Notes: generated by a model not told the origin, from the letters alone. Shown: positions 1 through 7,802, counted from the stretch's first letter. The stretch: DNA of 18,504 bases from Pseudomonadota bacterium (GCA_018897875.1 JAHIKF010000463.1:1-18504); one strand, 5' to 3'. Numbers and translations: made by a program.

Positions 1-70
1 CGGATGAACCGAGAGGTTCACGTCCGGAACTGTGAGGGCGTGGGGGTGAAACTCCCCCGCGCTACTCGAC
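1..70 (+). mobile_element. 3' end of a group II intron (domains V and VI)
   Basis: The first bases fold as the distal part of a group II intron domain V: CCGGA-type arms around an AACC-GAGA-GGTT hairpin, closing with CACGTCCGG. A domain VI hairpin follows, with GTGGGGG and CCCCCGC arms and a TGAAA loop. After it comes CTACTCGAC, which carries the likely branch-point A and the terminal AY expected at a group II 3' splice site. The intron body, its reverse transcriptase if present, and the catalytic AGC of domain V lie outside the window. The splice boundary is inferred at about base 70. Confidence 0.8.
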
Positions 71-99
71 CATTACCGTGGCTTCATTGCCAGCATAAC

Positions 100-123
100 T
101 CCCAACTACAAGCTTGGGAACGA
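100..123. repeat. degenerate copy of the GTTCCCAAGC palindromic repeat
   Basis: The right arm AGCTTGGGAACGA (111-123) is identical to the right arm of the intact palindrome at 12080-12104. The left arm (ACTCCCAACT) is degenerate. It lies between the group II intron end and the stop codon of hisF, about 30 bases past the splice junction. Confidence 0.6.
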
Positions 124-140
124 TTTTAAAAAGGGAATTT

Positions 141-905
141 TTAGAGAATAACCAACAAACCCCTGCCTCGAAGGTATTCTTTCACCTGCCGAATGCTGAA
201 AATGCGATAGTGAAAGACCGACGCCGCCAATAAAATTTGAGCGCCGCCTATAGTTACACCTTCATAAAAATGTTCCAGCTTACCCGCTCCTCCCGAGGCA
301 ATCACTGGCACCGTCACAGCATCTGAAATAGCTTTGGTAAATTCCAGGTCATATCCAGCCTGCGTCCCGTCGCCATCCATACTGGTGGGCAATATAGAGC
401 CGGCTCCCCGTTCCTGACATTCTTTGGCCCACGCCACCGCATCCCTGCCCACGGGCTTCGTGCCCCCGGCAATCACGAGCTCAAAACTTGAAGGCATGGC
501 CATATTCCTTTTGCCGTCAATGGCGATAGTCACCCTCGCGGCACCGTATGCTCTGGCTGCCTGGCTAACGATATCAGGGTTTTTTACTGCGGCGCTATTC
601 ATGGAAATCTTGTCGGCACCGGCTTCAAGCACCAGGTCAATATCCTCCAAGGTCGCAATGCCGCCGCCCATGGTCAAAGGGATAGTGATCACCGAGGATA
701 CATTCTTGACCCACTCCAGGCGGGTCTTGCGGTTTTCGACTGTGGCGGCAATGTCTAGCATCGCCAGTTCGTCAGCCCCTTCCTGTTCATAAAATCGGGC
801 ATTTTCCACAGGATCCCCCGCATCCCGCAAGTTAATGAAATTAATGCCTTTTACTACGCGACCGTCTTTCATGTCCAAGCAGGGCATGATTTTAATCGGT
901 TCCAT
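141..905 (-). CDS. hisF: imidazole glycerol phosphate synthase cyclase subunit HisF (divergent)
   Basis: A 254-residue (beta/alpha)8 protein of the HisF family, the usual length. In histidine synthesis HisF uses ammonia from HisH to turn PRFAR into imidazole glycerol phosphate and AICAR. Both catalytic aspartates are present: D11 in PCLDMKDGR and D130 in AIDGKR. Phosphate-binding GGGI (80-83), ASGGAG (203-208) and AASVFH are intact. The start at 905 is preferred over an upstream ATG at 1004 because a GGGAGAG ribosome site sits five bases before it and the protein then begins as the family does. Odd points: the motif usually read as GAGEILLTS.DRDGT is GAGSILPTSMDGDGT, so the ammonia-gate glutamate is serine, and residue 5 is Lys rather than Arg. 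There is no hisH or hisA next to it. It could be a true HisF or a relative with an altered ammonia source. Confidence 0.88.
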   Translation of the reverse strand: MEPIKIMPCLDMKDGRVVKGINFINLRDAGDPVENARFYEQEGADELAMLDIAATVENRKTRLEWVKNVSSVITIPLTMGGGIATLEDIDLVLEAGADKISMNSAAVKNPDIVSQAARAYGAARVTIAIDGKRNMAMPSSFELVIAGGTKPVGRDAVAWAKECQERGAGSILPTSMDGDGTQAGYDLEFTKAISDAVTVPVIASGGAGKLEHFYEGVTIGGAQILLAASVFHYRIFSIRQVKEYLRGRGLLVIL

Positions 906-1088
906 GAGCTCTCTCCCTGAATAACGTTCTTGATATTCCCAGAGTAAAAATTTAGGGGCCAATATCTGTTTGAAATTATTTCCCCAAAACTTGATTAGAG
1001 GCAAGGTAAATATTCCTGTTTTAGTCAGCGAAAAGATTTTTTGGGGGGCAGGTCACTCCCTTGGTCGGAACTATCGATGAGCTAAAGA

Positions 1089-3749
1089 TTATTCATTACT
1101 GATAAAGCATAAAGCCTTTTGTTGGCGGGGGTCGGCTATTACGTGGGCCCACTTGCCATCGGTGACAGCAGGAACATCAATCACCTTGATAAATTCTTCA
1201 AACCTTTGGGCATCGGGCAGGAGGACGCTAAGGATGTTAGATGATTTCCTGAAGAATTCTTGGTTGAAGTCAGCCTGGGGTTCATCGGGATACAGAGGCA
1301 GGTAGATGATTTGAGATTCCACTAAATCCAGAAAGAAATGGGTTCCATATGAGACATCCGGAAGGTGGCCAGCCTCTTCACGAGCTATTTCCACGAGAAC
1401 CAAAGTATGGTTGATATCCGCGTAGGTGGTATTTACTCCCAGCGCCACGTTGGAACTGCCCCATCTGCCTGGACCCATCATCATGATAGTCTGACGGACT
1501 ATTTCCGGATGACGATTGATCTCACCGACGACTCGCCCCATCTCCTGCTTTAATTCTAACGAGGCCTTCCTGTCGTAAGATTCCGGGTCTATATAGAGAA
1601 TGTATTTAATGTTCGGGACCGTGCCTCCCGAAATGGTGCGGTTAGCTCTAAACAAGACGCGATTTGGAGAGATGCCGTCCGGAACGTTGGCGATCTCCGT
1701 TAAACCTGGCAGTCTCATGGGACGACATTGAACCAGGTTGATCTTTACCTGACCCTCCAAATCTACAAAAGCGGTGAATTCCGTGTCGATGGGGTAACCA
1801 TAGGCCGCCTCGAGCTTTGCCAGAAACCCCCTCACGATCCTTACAAAATCAGTCCGGCCGATAAGGTTGTTGAAGGTCAGAATACAACCCTTGAGGCTTT
1901 TGATCCGCGGTCCACTCAGGTCTCTGACATATCCTTCCTCCATAAAGGAGAGAAACAGATACAAATTCGGATAATCCGCATCCGAAATCAATTTAGCCAC
2001 CGGCATGCTATCAAAATGATTTTCTGATAGATTCAAGAGGTCCAATTCGCGCTGCGCGTAGGTTGCTACCTTATAACCAACTTCAGGGCGTAGATGGGGG
2101 TGGCTTACGGCAATCATCCTGGGATAATCGCCTCCCAACCGGTTGACGGCTCGAGTTCCGAGCCCGAAGACCAGTCGAATAATTCCCTGGTTTGGGTCTA
2201 TGCGATCGGTCCAGCGGTAAAGGTTATGTGAAAAGGCCACGCCTGCCAGAGGGGGAAAGAAGTAGTTTTTATAGCGCATTCCGGAAACGCGCTGCACCAG
2301 GATGGCCATCTGTTCATCCGATTCCCCCAGGCCGCGCTGGCGTCGGTAAGACAGGGCATCGGGATTTACGGCGCTGGCATAGACCAGTTTCACTGCCCGG
2401 AGGAAAGATGCCATGCGTTCTTCGGGGCCACCCTGATTTGCACAGAATTCGCTCCGGTACTTGCCGGCAAAGGCATTTCCGAACCCGTCCTCGAGCAGGC
2501 TGCTCGATCTCACGATGATGGGCGCCTGGCCAAAGTAATCGAGCAGATCCTTGAATTGCTCCCTAATCTCCTCGGGAAACCTGCCAGCCAAAAAACGTTC
2601 CTCGACCTTGTCGAACTCTTCAGAGGAAATCTGCGAATTTCTAGTCAAACGAAGACGTAACCTGAACAGATCATTGTTGACCAGGAACGTAAAGAATACA
2701 TCTGAACCGATGAAAAAGGAGTCGTGTTCCTCCAGGATTCTGGAGTAGTCCGTCTCATCGGGATCATTCAGGAGTATTCTGCGGGCTAGGAGCATCCCCG
2801 CCGCCTTGCCGCCGATGCGCCCGGAACCGATCAAGCGATTCCTGATGCTGAGAAGATCATTGAGAGTCAGGTACTTATCCGCCAGGCGCTGAAACTCCGG
2901 ATGACCGCCGATAATCATCTGGGATAGTTCTTGTTTGAGAGCCTGAATCTCGGGCGTACTCTCCAAAAAACTCAGCTCATCCTCGTCGTATTGGGCGAGT
3001 TTGCGGTAGACGCTATCCCATGGAGCTATCGAGTCGGCCTTGACTTTGAGAGGACTTTTGCTGGCGGTCTGGGATATGGCGGAAGCATCCCCGCTCCTGA
3101 ATACCGGGGTCAGGACCCCATTGGAGAATAGATGCGGCAAGAACATCTGCGAGGAGTATCGGTCCCAAACCTTCAGGGGATGGATATAGAGCCGATCTCT
3201 GACGTGATAAATATCAATTAAAACCTGGGTGGTATCCCGAATGCGGGCGACGGCGCTATGGGAGTGTTGTCCTCGGGTCAGGGCGAAATAAGCCACCGTA
3301 TCCTGTTCACGGAGATATGGACAGGTTAGCTGGAAGAAGTTCGCCAGGAGTTCATCGCTGGCCCATTCGGCGACCAGGGCGGAGAGGTTGTCAAAGACAT
3401 AGAATACCCCTTTGCCTTTTTCTTCAATAATCTTGTTCACCTGGGCGCTGAAGGAATCAAACCCAGGCCGCGGGTCAATTTCTGTGGTCAGGTAGCCGGA
3501 GAGCGGTTCAAGGATACAGTAATGAGGGGCAAAGCGCACATAGATAACCGTGCGGCGGTCTTGAAGAGCCTGCCTGACAAAGGGAAGCGCCACTTTCAGG
3601 TAGTTATGCAGTCCATCGACCTGCCAGACGACGTTATCTCCTAAACGAAGCCCTTCCAGAATATCGTCCAACGCCGGTATGCCGCTACCTATCGCCTTGG
3701 ATTGCAGCATCACAATATCTTTTGCTTCTCCCCCTTTATCTTTAGTCAT
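1089..3749 (-). CDS. PEP/pyruvate-binding-domain protein with degenerate KaiC-like N-terminal domain
   Basis: 886 residues. Residues 15-215 resemble the RecA/KaiC fold: GSGIPALDDILEGL matches the KaiC start and VFYVFDN (116-121) fits a Walker B strand. The Walker A loop is lost (VDGLHNYLK in place of GxxGxGKT), so this part probably does not hydrolyse ATP. From about 300 onward it matches the PPDK/PEP-synthase ATP-grasp domain: GRIGGKAAGM (310-319), VRSSSLLEDGFGNAFAGKY (413-431), the ILVQRVSG strand and VFGLGTRAVNRLGGDYPR (527-544). A GPGRWGS motif lies near the C-terminus. No phosphohistidine swivel domain or C-terminal PEP-binding barrel follows, so it is not a complete PEP synthase. It may phosphorylate or bind an unknown partner. 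The ATG at 3749 has only a weak GGA; a GTG 12 codons in is the alternative. It lies downstream of the SPFH gene on the same strand. Confidence 0.82.
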   Translation of the reverse strand: MTKDKGGEAKDIVMLQSKAIGSGIPALDDILEGLRLGDNVVWQVDGLHNYLKVALPFVRQALQDRRTVIYVRFAPHYCILEPLSGYLTTEIDPRPGFDSFSAQVNKIIEEKGKGVFYVFDNLSALVAEWASDELLANFFQLTCPYLREQDTVAYFALTRGQHSHSAVARIRDTTQVLIDIYHVRDRLYIHPLKVWDRYSSQMFLPHLFSNGVLTPVFRSGDASAISQTASKSPLKVKADSIAPWDSVYRKLAQYDEDELSFLESTPEIQALKQELSQMIIGGHPEFQRLADKYLTLNDLLSIRNRLIGSGRIGGKAAGMLLARRILLNDPDETDYSRILEEHDSFFIGSDVFFTFLVNNDLFRLRLRLTRNSQISSEEFDKVEERFLAGRFPEEIREQFKDLLDYFGQAPIIVRSSSLLEDGFGNAFAGKYRSEFCANQGGPEERMASFLRAVKLVYASAVNPDALSYRRQRGLGESDEQMAILVQRVSGMRYKNYFFPPLAGVAFSHNLYRWTDRIDPNQGIIRLVFGLGTRAVNRLGGDYPRMIAVSHPHLRPEVGYKVATYAQRELDLLNLSENHFDSMPVAKLISDADYPNLYLFLSFMEEGYVRDLSGPRIKSLKGCILTFNNLIGRTDFVRIVRGFLAKLEAAYGYPIDTEFTAFVDLEGQVKINLVQCRPMRLPGLTEIANVPDGISPNRVLFRANRTISGGTVPNIKYILYIDPESYDRKASLELKQEMGRVVGEINRHPEIVRQTIMMMGPGRWGSSNVALGVNTTYADINHTLVLVEIAREEAGHLPDVSYGTHFFLDLVESQIIYLPLYPDEPQADFNQEFFRKSSNILSVLLPDAQRFEEFIKVIDVPAVTDGKWAHVIADPRQQKALCFISNE

Positions 3750-3800
3750 GGATTATGTCCACGTGCAGGACCCCCTGGGCGGAAAAGGGGCTGAGATAAG

Positions 3801-3862
3801 GGCTATAGCCCTCGCCTGCCCGGCTGTTCCCAAGGGACCGGACGGAGGCGAGGACTATAGCC
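3801..3862. repeat. long imperfect palindrome between the SPFH and PEP-domain genes
   Basis: Arms 3801-3817 (GGCTATAGCCCTCGCCT) and 3846-3862 pair over 17 bases with one mismatch. The 14-mer GCCCTCGCCTGCCC (3808-3821) recurs exactly at 5200-5213 inside the IS1380 remnant, so this is a dispersed repeat family. It may also act as a terminator or mRNA-stabilising hairpin after the SPFH gene, but no T-run follows. The rest of 3750-3963 shows nothing else. Confidence 0.7.
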
Positions 3863-3963
3863 ATTGCATCCTGCCGGTTCTAGCGGCTATGATGTTGCCT
3901 ACAATGATGGGCAGTAAGACATCTCCACCCAATGGGATTCTCTGCCTTTTTATGATTCTCTGT

Positions 3964-4821
3964 CTATCTCTTCTGTATCTCACCTATGCCGATAAATGGC
4001 ACCGTTCCACTACCGGTAACCTGTGGAAGGATTCCATTCCATTTATCTATAGCCCTGAGATTGGCCTCTACCTTTCTAAGCTCTATAAGATCTATGGAGA
4101 TATTTGCTCTCTGTAGCCTCAAGGACTCGGCCTCTGCCTGGGCTGCGGTAATCTTCTGTTCCGCTTCTATCTTTATCCTATCCAGGTCTCTTTTTGCCTT
4201 AAGTGCAAGTTGTTCGGCTGTCTGCTTTGACTCAATGGCTTCCATAAATATCTTGGAGAAGCTGAAACCGACGATAGAGAATGCGTCAACATAGATGTTG
4301 TAAACCCTGAGTCTATCAGAAAGAGTCGCTCTCATTTCCTCGCTTACTGCTGGCCTCTTGGTGATAAGCTCTTCTGCTGTATACCTGGCGGTCACAGCTT
4401 TTACCATTTCTTGCACTGCAGGGTCTATGATTCGCTCTTTAAAGGATATGCCTATGGTCTGATAGACAACATTTGCCTTATCTGGAATTATATGATAGTT
4501 AATCGCAACCTCTGAACTCACTTCCTGAAGGTCAGAAGATGAAGCGGCGGCATTTGTCAAAGATTTTTGAACCTTGACATCCATCACGGCGACCATCTGC
4601 ATTACAGGTATCCTGAAGTGCAGCCCTTCTCCGAGCACATTATCCTGGACCGCGCCAAAATTAAGGACAATACCTCTTTCACCTGCCCCAATCTGAACCC
4701 ATGGATGTAAAATCAGTAAACCCACCACAATTCCTGCAATAATCAGTCCTAGCCTCGCAGGTCCTTTCTTCATTGCAACCCGCATTGCCTCTTTAGCCCC
4801 GTCAATATCTCTATGCGCCAT
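3964..4821 (-). CDS. SPFH/prohibitin-family membrane protein
   Basis: 285 residues. A single N-terminal membrane segment (about 23-39, LGLIIAGIVVGLLIL) is followed by GAGERGIVLNFGAVQ and EGLHFRIPVMQ, the prohibitin-type entry to the SPFH (band 7) domain. The charged, alanine-rich stretch at about 200-255 (KQTAEQLALKAKRD, EAEQKITAAQAEAESL) is a predicted coiled coil. Family members assemble into rings in the inner membrane and often chaperone proteases or organise membrane domains; no FtsH gene is visible here. The start is supported by GAGG seven bases before the ATG at 4821. It lies just downstream of an IS1380 remnant, so its original promoter may have been replaced. The role is not predictable from the sequence. 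Confidence 0.88.
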   Translation of the reverse strand: MAHRDIDGAKEAMRVAMKKGPARLGLIIAGIVVGLLILHPWVQIGAGERGIVLNFGAVQDNVLGEGLHFRIPVMQMVAVMDVKVQKSLTNAAASSSDLQEVSSEVAINYHIIPDKANVVYQTIGISFKERIIDPAVQEMVKAVTARYTAEELITKRPAVSEEMRATLSDRLRVYNIYVDAFSIVGFSFSKIFMEAIESKQTAEQLALKAKRDLDRIKIEAEQKITAAQAEAESLRLQRANISIDLIELRKVEANLRAIDKWNGILPQVTGSGTVPFIGIGEIQKR

Positions 4822-4879
4822 AATAATACCTCATTTTTAAGTTAGCGACTGCTGAGCAGCCTGGTTAAAAAGTGAATTG

Positions 4880-5500
4880 TTATTGTCGCCATTTCTTTTC
4901 CGCGTTGATGATCAGACGCCGCTTGTTCTTCATACGCAACAGGGCATCAGTTGACCGGGGCAGGGCAGTATCCAAAGCCTCTACCCCTTTCGTATTACCA
5001 GGAACATGGTTCTCCAACCGAGAGAGCATGGATTGGCCCGCCCCCACTTTATGGTCCTTGCCAATCGCCAGTCTGAGGGCAGGGTCGATGCGGAGAAACT
5101 CCGCATCATTACAGTTTGCTTAGCCTGCGGTTATCCGGTAAATTCTTTAACGAATCATTTGGACTAAGAAATGCTTTTTATATGCAAGTCTATGCAGGCG
5201 CCCTCGCCTGCCCATGGACAGCCGGGGGCGGCTGTCCGACATTTTTTCTTTGCGTCATTGCGTTAAACGCTTTCACGCTTCTTTGTGTCCGCAAAGAAAA
5301 AATCGTTCGTATGAGCAGGTGATCTCAAGTCTTCCAGACCATCTCCCATGGAGCCGAAGATGCCGGAACGCTCATCTACCTCCCGCCAAGAGGATAAAGC
5401 CGGTATCGGAGGAGATCGTAGCTCCCTGGAACTCTATCGTAATGGCCCGGTTAAAATCCGGCTGGATTACCTCTTACTGGCTTTTACCCATAGCGAGCAT
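4880..5500 (-). pseudogene. decayed IS1380-family transposase (N-terminal third, interrupted)
   Basis: Read on the minus strand from ATG at 5500, the translation gives IQPDFNRAITIEFQGA and ISSDTGFILL. A +1 frameshift follows, then REVDERSGIFGSMGDG and LEDLRSPAHT, which is the IS1380 transposase N-terminus. Homology resumes at 5173 with HFLVQMIR-stop-RIYRITAG-stop-ANCNDAEFLRIDPALRLAIG and continues through LPRSTDALLRMKN to a stop at 4880. At least three in-frame stops, one frameshift and a ~130-base insertion disrupt it. Roughly 150 of the usual ~430 residues remain; the catalytic C-terminal part is missing. The identification comes from recalled family motifs. Confidence 0.85.
5174..5307. repeat. 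palindromic repeat cluster inserted in the IS1380 remnant
   Basis: Three hairpins lie side by side: GCAGGCG-CCCT-CGCCTGC (5194-5211); GGACAGCC with GGCTGTCC (5216-5237); and perfect 14-base arms ATTTTTTCTTTGCG (5241-5254) and CGCAAAGAAAAAAT (5290-5303) around a 35-base spacer. The cluster sits between transposase codons that are almost adjacent in intact IS1380 copies (AHT then H-LVQM), so it was probably inserted as one or two units. No obvious target-site duplication was seen. Confidence 0.7.
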
Positions 5501-5584
5501 CTTCGGACCCCCCGATTTGCTCTTTATGCTTCCTTGTATCAGGTAGTCGACCATAACTCCACATAATTCGCCGCATAATCCAGT

Positions 5585-6862
5585 CTATACCCAGCCTCGG
5601 AGTTTCATCGCTTCCACAACCCGCTCGACCGCAACCACATAAGCCGCCTTGCGCATATTGATCTTGAATTTTTTGGAGGTGTCCAGGACCTCATGATAGG
5701 CCCTGGTCATTCTTGTGTCCAGCTTCTCGTGGACTTCTTTTTCATCCCAATAGTACATGTAGGCGTTCTGAACCATTTCGAAATACGAGACCGTCACTCC
5801 TCCGGCATTGCACAGGAAATCAGGAATAACGTGTATCCCTTTCCGGTAAAGGATATCGTCCGCCTCAGGGGTGGTGGGGCCGTTGGCAAGTTCCACCAGT
5901 ATCTTCGCCTTCACCTTGTCGGCGTTCCTCTCGGTAAGCACACCCTCTAAGGCGGCAAGCACCAGCACGTCCACGTCCATTTCCATAAGCGACTGACTGC
6001 TTACGTCTTCGGTGCCCTCGCAATTGACCACCGACAGACTGTCCTGCTTGTGTTGGGTGAGTTTGGGGATGCTGAGGCCGTCCTTGCAGCCAACCGCTCC
6101 TTTGGAATCACAGACGGCCACAATCTTGCTGCCGAACATCGATTCGGCCAGGGAGGCGGCGTAACACCCGGCATTGCCATAGCCCTGGATGGCCATGGTG
6201 GCCTTGCTCAGATCCATGCCAATCTCCCGGGCGGCCTCGCGCAGCGTAAACATGCCGCCTCTGGCCGTAGCATCGGCCCGTCCGGGGGAGCCGCCCAGAG
6301 CCAGGGGTTTGCCGGTAATCACCCCGAATTGATTGTTGCCGACAATGGATGAATACTCATCAACCATCCAGGCCATGATCTGCGGATTGGTGTAAACGTC
6401 CGGTGCGGGAATATCTTTAGTCGGGCTGATAAACTGGCCGATGGCCCTGATATAGGCCCGACTGACGCGTTGCAGTTCATGCACGGACAATTCCTTCGGG
6501 TTGCAGACCACGCCGCCCTTGCCCCCGCCGAGCGGCAAGTCTAACAGAGAGCACTTCCAGGTCATCCAGGCCGCCAGCGCTCGAACTGTATCGATGGTCT
6601 CGTCAGGATGAAAACGAATCCCCCCCTTGGTCGGTCCCTTAGCATCATTGTATTGGACTCGGTAACCTTCAAATAGCTTGGTGATTCCATCATCCATGCG
6701 CACCGGGAAGTTGACGTGAAATTCCCGCATGGGGCGCAGGAGCACCTCTCTGGTACCCGCATCCAAACCCAGGATGTCGGCGCAAGTCCTTATCTGCTGC
6801 TGGGCTATATGGAACGGATTATTGTCAATTTTTTTGTCGGGCATTTCCTTTGTATCCCCCAT
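5585..6862 (-). CDS. gdhA: glutamate dehydrogenase (Glu/Leu/Phe/Val family)
   Basis: 425 residues, the length of the small hexameric glutamate dehydrogenases. It interconverts glutamate with 2-oxoglutarate and ammonia in the cytoplasm. Visible residues: K79 in GPTKGGIRFHP, K103 in MTWK, catalytic K115 in PLGGGKGG, and D155 in PAPDVYTN. The Rossmann loop IQGYGNAG is followed by VAVCDSKG, whose acidic residue at the second strand end suggests NAD rather than NADP. The ATG at 6862 has no ribosome site; the ATG at 6844 (residue 7) has GGGGGA ten bases upstream and may be the real start, giving 419 residues. It is the last gene after two small paralogous genes on the same strand; the 92-base gap to them holds a hairpin at 6875-6893. 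It is probably co-transcribed from the sigma-54 promoter at 7672-7688. Confidence 0.93.
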   Translation of the reverse strand: MGDTKEMPDKKIDNNPFHIAQQQIRTCADILGLDAGTREVLLRPMREFHVNFPVRMDDGITKLFEGYRVQYNDAKGPTKGGIRFHPDETIDTVRALAAWMTWKCSLLDLPLGGGKGGVVCNPKELSVHELQRVSRAYIRAIGQFISPTKDIPAPDVYTNPQIMAWMVDEYSSIVGNNQFGVITGKPLALGGSPGRADATARGGMFTLREAAREIGMDLSKATMAIQGYGNAGCYAASLAESMFGSKIVAVCDSKGAVGCKDGLSIPKLTQHKQDSLSVVNCEGTEDVSSQSLMEMDVDVLVLAALEGVLTERNADKVKAKILVELANGPTTPEADDILYRKGIHVIPDFLCNAGGVTVSYFEMVQNAYMYYWDEKEVHEKLDTRMTRAYHEVLDTSKKFKINMRKAAYVVAVERVVEAMKLRGWV

Positions 6863-6874
6863 TTAGTTTAAGTA

Positions 6875-6893
6875 CCGAGAGATTTCATCTCGG
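6875..6893 (-). other. small hairpin in the leader of gdhA
   Basis: CCGAGA and TCTCGG arms surround a seven-base loop, 13-31 bases before the upstream candidate ATG. It could affect translation or RNA processing of gdhA; no function is shown by the sequence. Confidence 0.35.
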
Positions 6894-6954
6894 GTGACTG
6901 CTTTACATACATTGATCCGGCCTCGGGTTGTGTCCCTTGACCGTTAACCCAAAA

Positions 6955-7257
6955 CTACACATCTCCGGCGGCAAACTTCCTGGTATAATCGAGGTAGTGT
7001 TTAAGAAGCCATAACTTTTCCAGGTATTCCCCCCAGCCGCATTTGGGCTTGGCGCCCTTTTCGGCGTCGGCCAGAATAATGGTGCCGTTGGTTATGGTTC
7101 CCATCAGCTCATCCCATATTTCTGCCCATGTCATCTGGGCATCCCGCATTAGGTTGTCGATAATTTTTTGGAAATTTTTCATATCTTCTTCGGGGGACAA
7201 AAATTTGTGGTCCCCGGGTTGATTGCCGCCTAAGACGACTTCGAGTTTGCCGGGCAT
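6955..7257 (-). CDS. small protein of unknown function, paralogue of its upstream neighbour
   Basis: 100 residues, soluble, no signal peptide or membrane segment. Not recognised as a named family. It shares two blocks with the protein encoded at 7273-7608: residues 29-51 (F..I...M.DA.....E.WD) and 74-99 (GW.E..EKL.LL..Y.DY), about 20 identities over 50 positions. Tryptophan and tyrosine are frequent in the C-terminal helix. The start is well supported: GGGAGG lies seven bases before the ATG. Only 15 bases separate it from the upstream paralogue, so the two form an operon, with gdhA next. The context suggests a role tied to glutamate/ammonia metabolism or its regulation, which is inference only. 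Confidence 0.8.
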   Translation of the reverse strand: MPGKLEVVLGGNQPGDHKFLSPEEDMKNFQKIIDNLMRDAQMTWAEIWDELMGTITNGTIILADAEKGAKPKCGWGEYLEKLWLLKHYLDYTRKFAAGDV

Positions 7258-7272
7258 ACCTCAACCTCCCTT

Positions 7273-7608
7273 TCATTCTGAGCTTTGTTTATCTATTTCA
7301 CCTTCACAGAGCCTCTTGGCGTAATCAATATAAGTCCCAAGGAGATGAAGTTTCTCATAGAATTCCGCCCATCCACCCACTGGGGTTCGGGCTGCAGGCT
7401 CGGGAACCCCATCCAAAATCTCCTTCCAGGATCTGGGATCTTCACAGGAATCCCAAACTTCTCTTAAAACCTTTAGGGCATCGTTCATCACAGACGCAGC
7501 TATACCCCTGAAATGCCGCAGCCTGGCGTTGACGCGATCAATTTCTTCCCTGGCGATTTCATCATCGGTTCGCCAATTTCGAGGTGAATCCTTGAGGCTT
7601 TTTTTCAT
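7273..7608 (-). CDS. small protein of unknown function, first gene after the sigma-54 promoter
   Basis: 111 residues, charged at the N-terminus, no membrane segment. Blocks 33-55 and 79-104 align with the downstream protein (see the entry at 6955), including GGWAEFYEKL, LL..Y.DYAKRL and VWD. The two therefore arose by tandem duplication and have since diverged strongly. AAAGG lies about eight bases before the ATG. A -24/-12 type promoter sits about 54 bases upstream of the start codon, and the neighbouring gene beyond the spacer is a sigma-54 activator. Function is unknown; a paired or heterodimeric complex is possible given the duplication. Confidence 0.78.
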   Translation of the reverse strand: MKKSLKDSPRNWRTDDEIAREEIDRVNARLRHFRGIAASVMNDALKVLREVWDSCEDPRSWKEILDGVPEPAARTPVGGWAEFYEKLHLLGTYIDYAKRLCEGEIDKQSSE

Positions 7609-7671
7609 TGGCGCGGCCTTTTGCCCTGGTCAGGACAACACACATGTGAAAATGATTACAAGCTGGTAACA

Positions 7672-7688
7672 GGCAACGATTATGCCAA
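7672..7688 (-). promoter_or_regulatory. sigma-54 (-24/-12) promoter
   Basis: On the minus strand TTGGCAT...TTGCC has GG and GC separated by exactly ten bases, with matches to TGGCA and TTGC of the RpoN consensus. Transcription would start near 7662, giving a leader of about 54 bases before the gene at 7608. An NtrC-family activator is encoded directly upstream on the same strand. Confidence 0.7.
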
Positions 7689-7755
7689 CGAATCTTTTTA
7701 ATAGATTTAATGCCTTATCTTCTTGAATTATATAGATAAATTAAATGAGGGGGGC

Positions 7756-7802
7756 CCGGATTATCCGGTAGTACGGCTGTATTGCTGGTGCTGGAGCAGC
7801 AA
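7756..7802. promoter_or_regulatory. possible activator-binding dyads upstream of the sigma-54 promoter
   Basis: CCGGAT-T-ATCCGG (7756-7768) is a perfect dyad, and TTGCTG-N9-CAGCAA (7782-7802) is a second one. They lie roughly 95-140 bases upstream of the predicted start, the usual place for NtrC-type enhancer sites. A weaker related dyad TGCTG-N6-CAGCA lies near 7890-7906. Assignment is by position and symmetry only. Confidence 0.35.

Noticed and set aside
906..1004. N-terminal extension of HisF to ATG 1004
   Set aside because: The extra 33 residues have no HisF counterpart, and the internal ATG at 905 has a clear GGGAGAG site.
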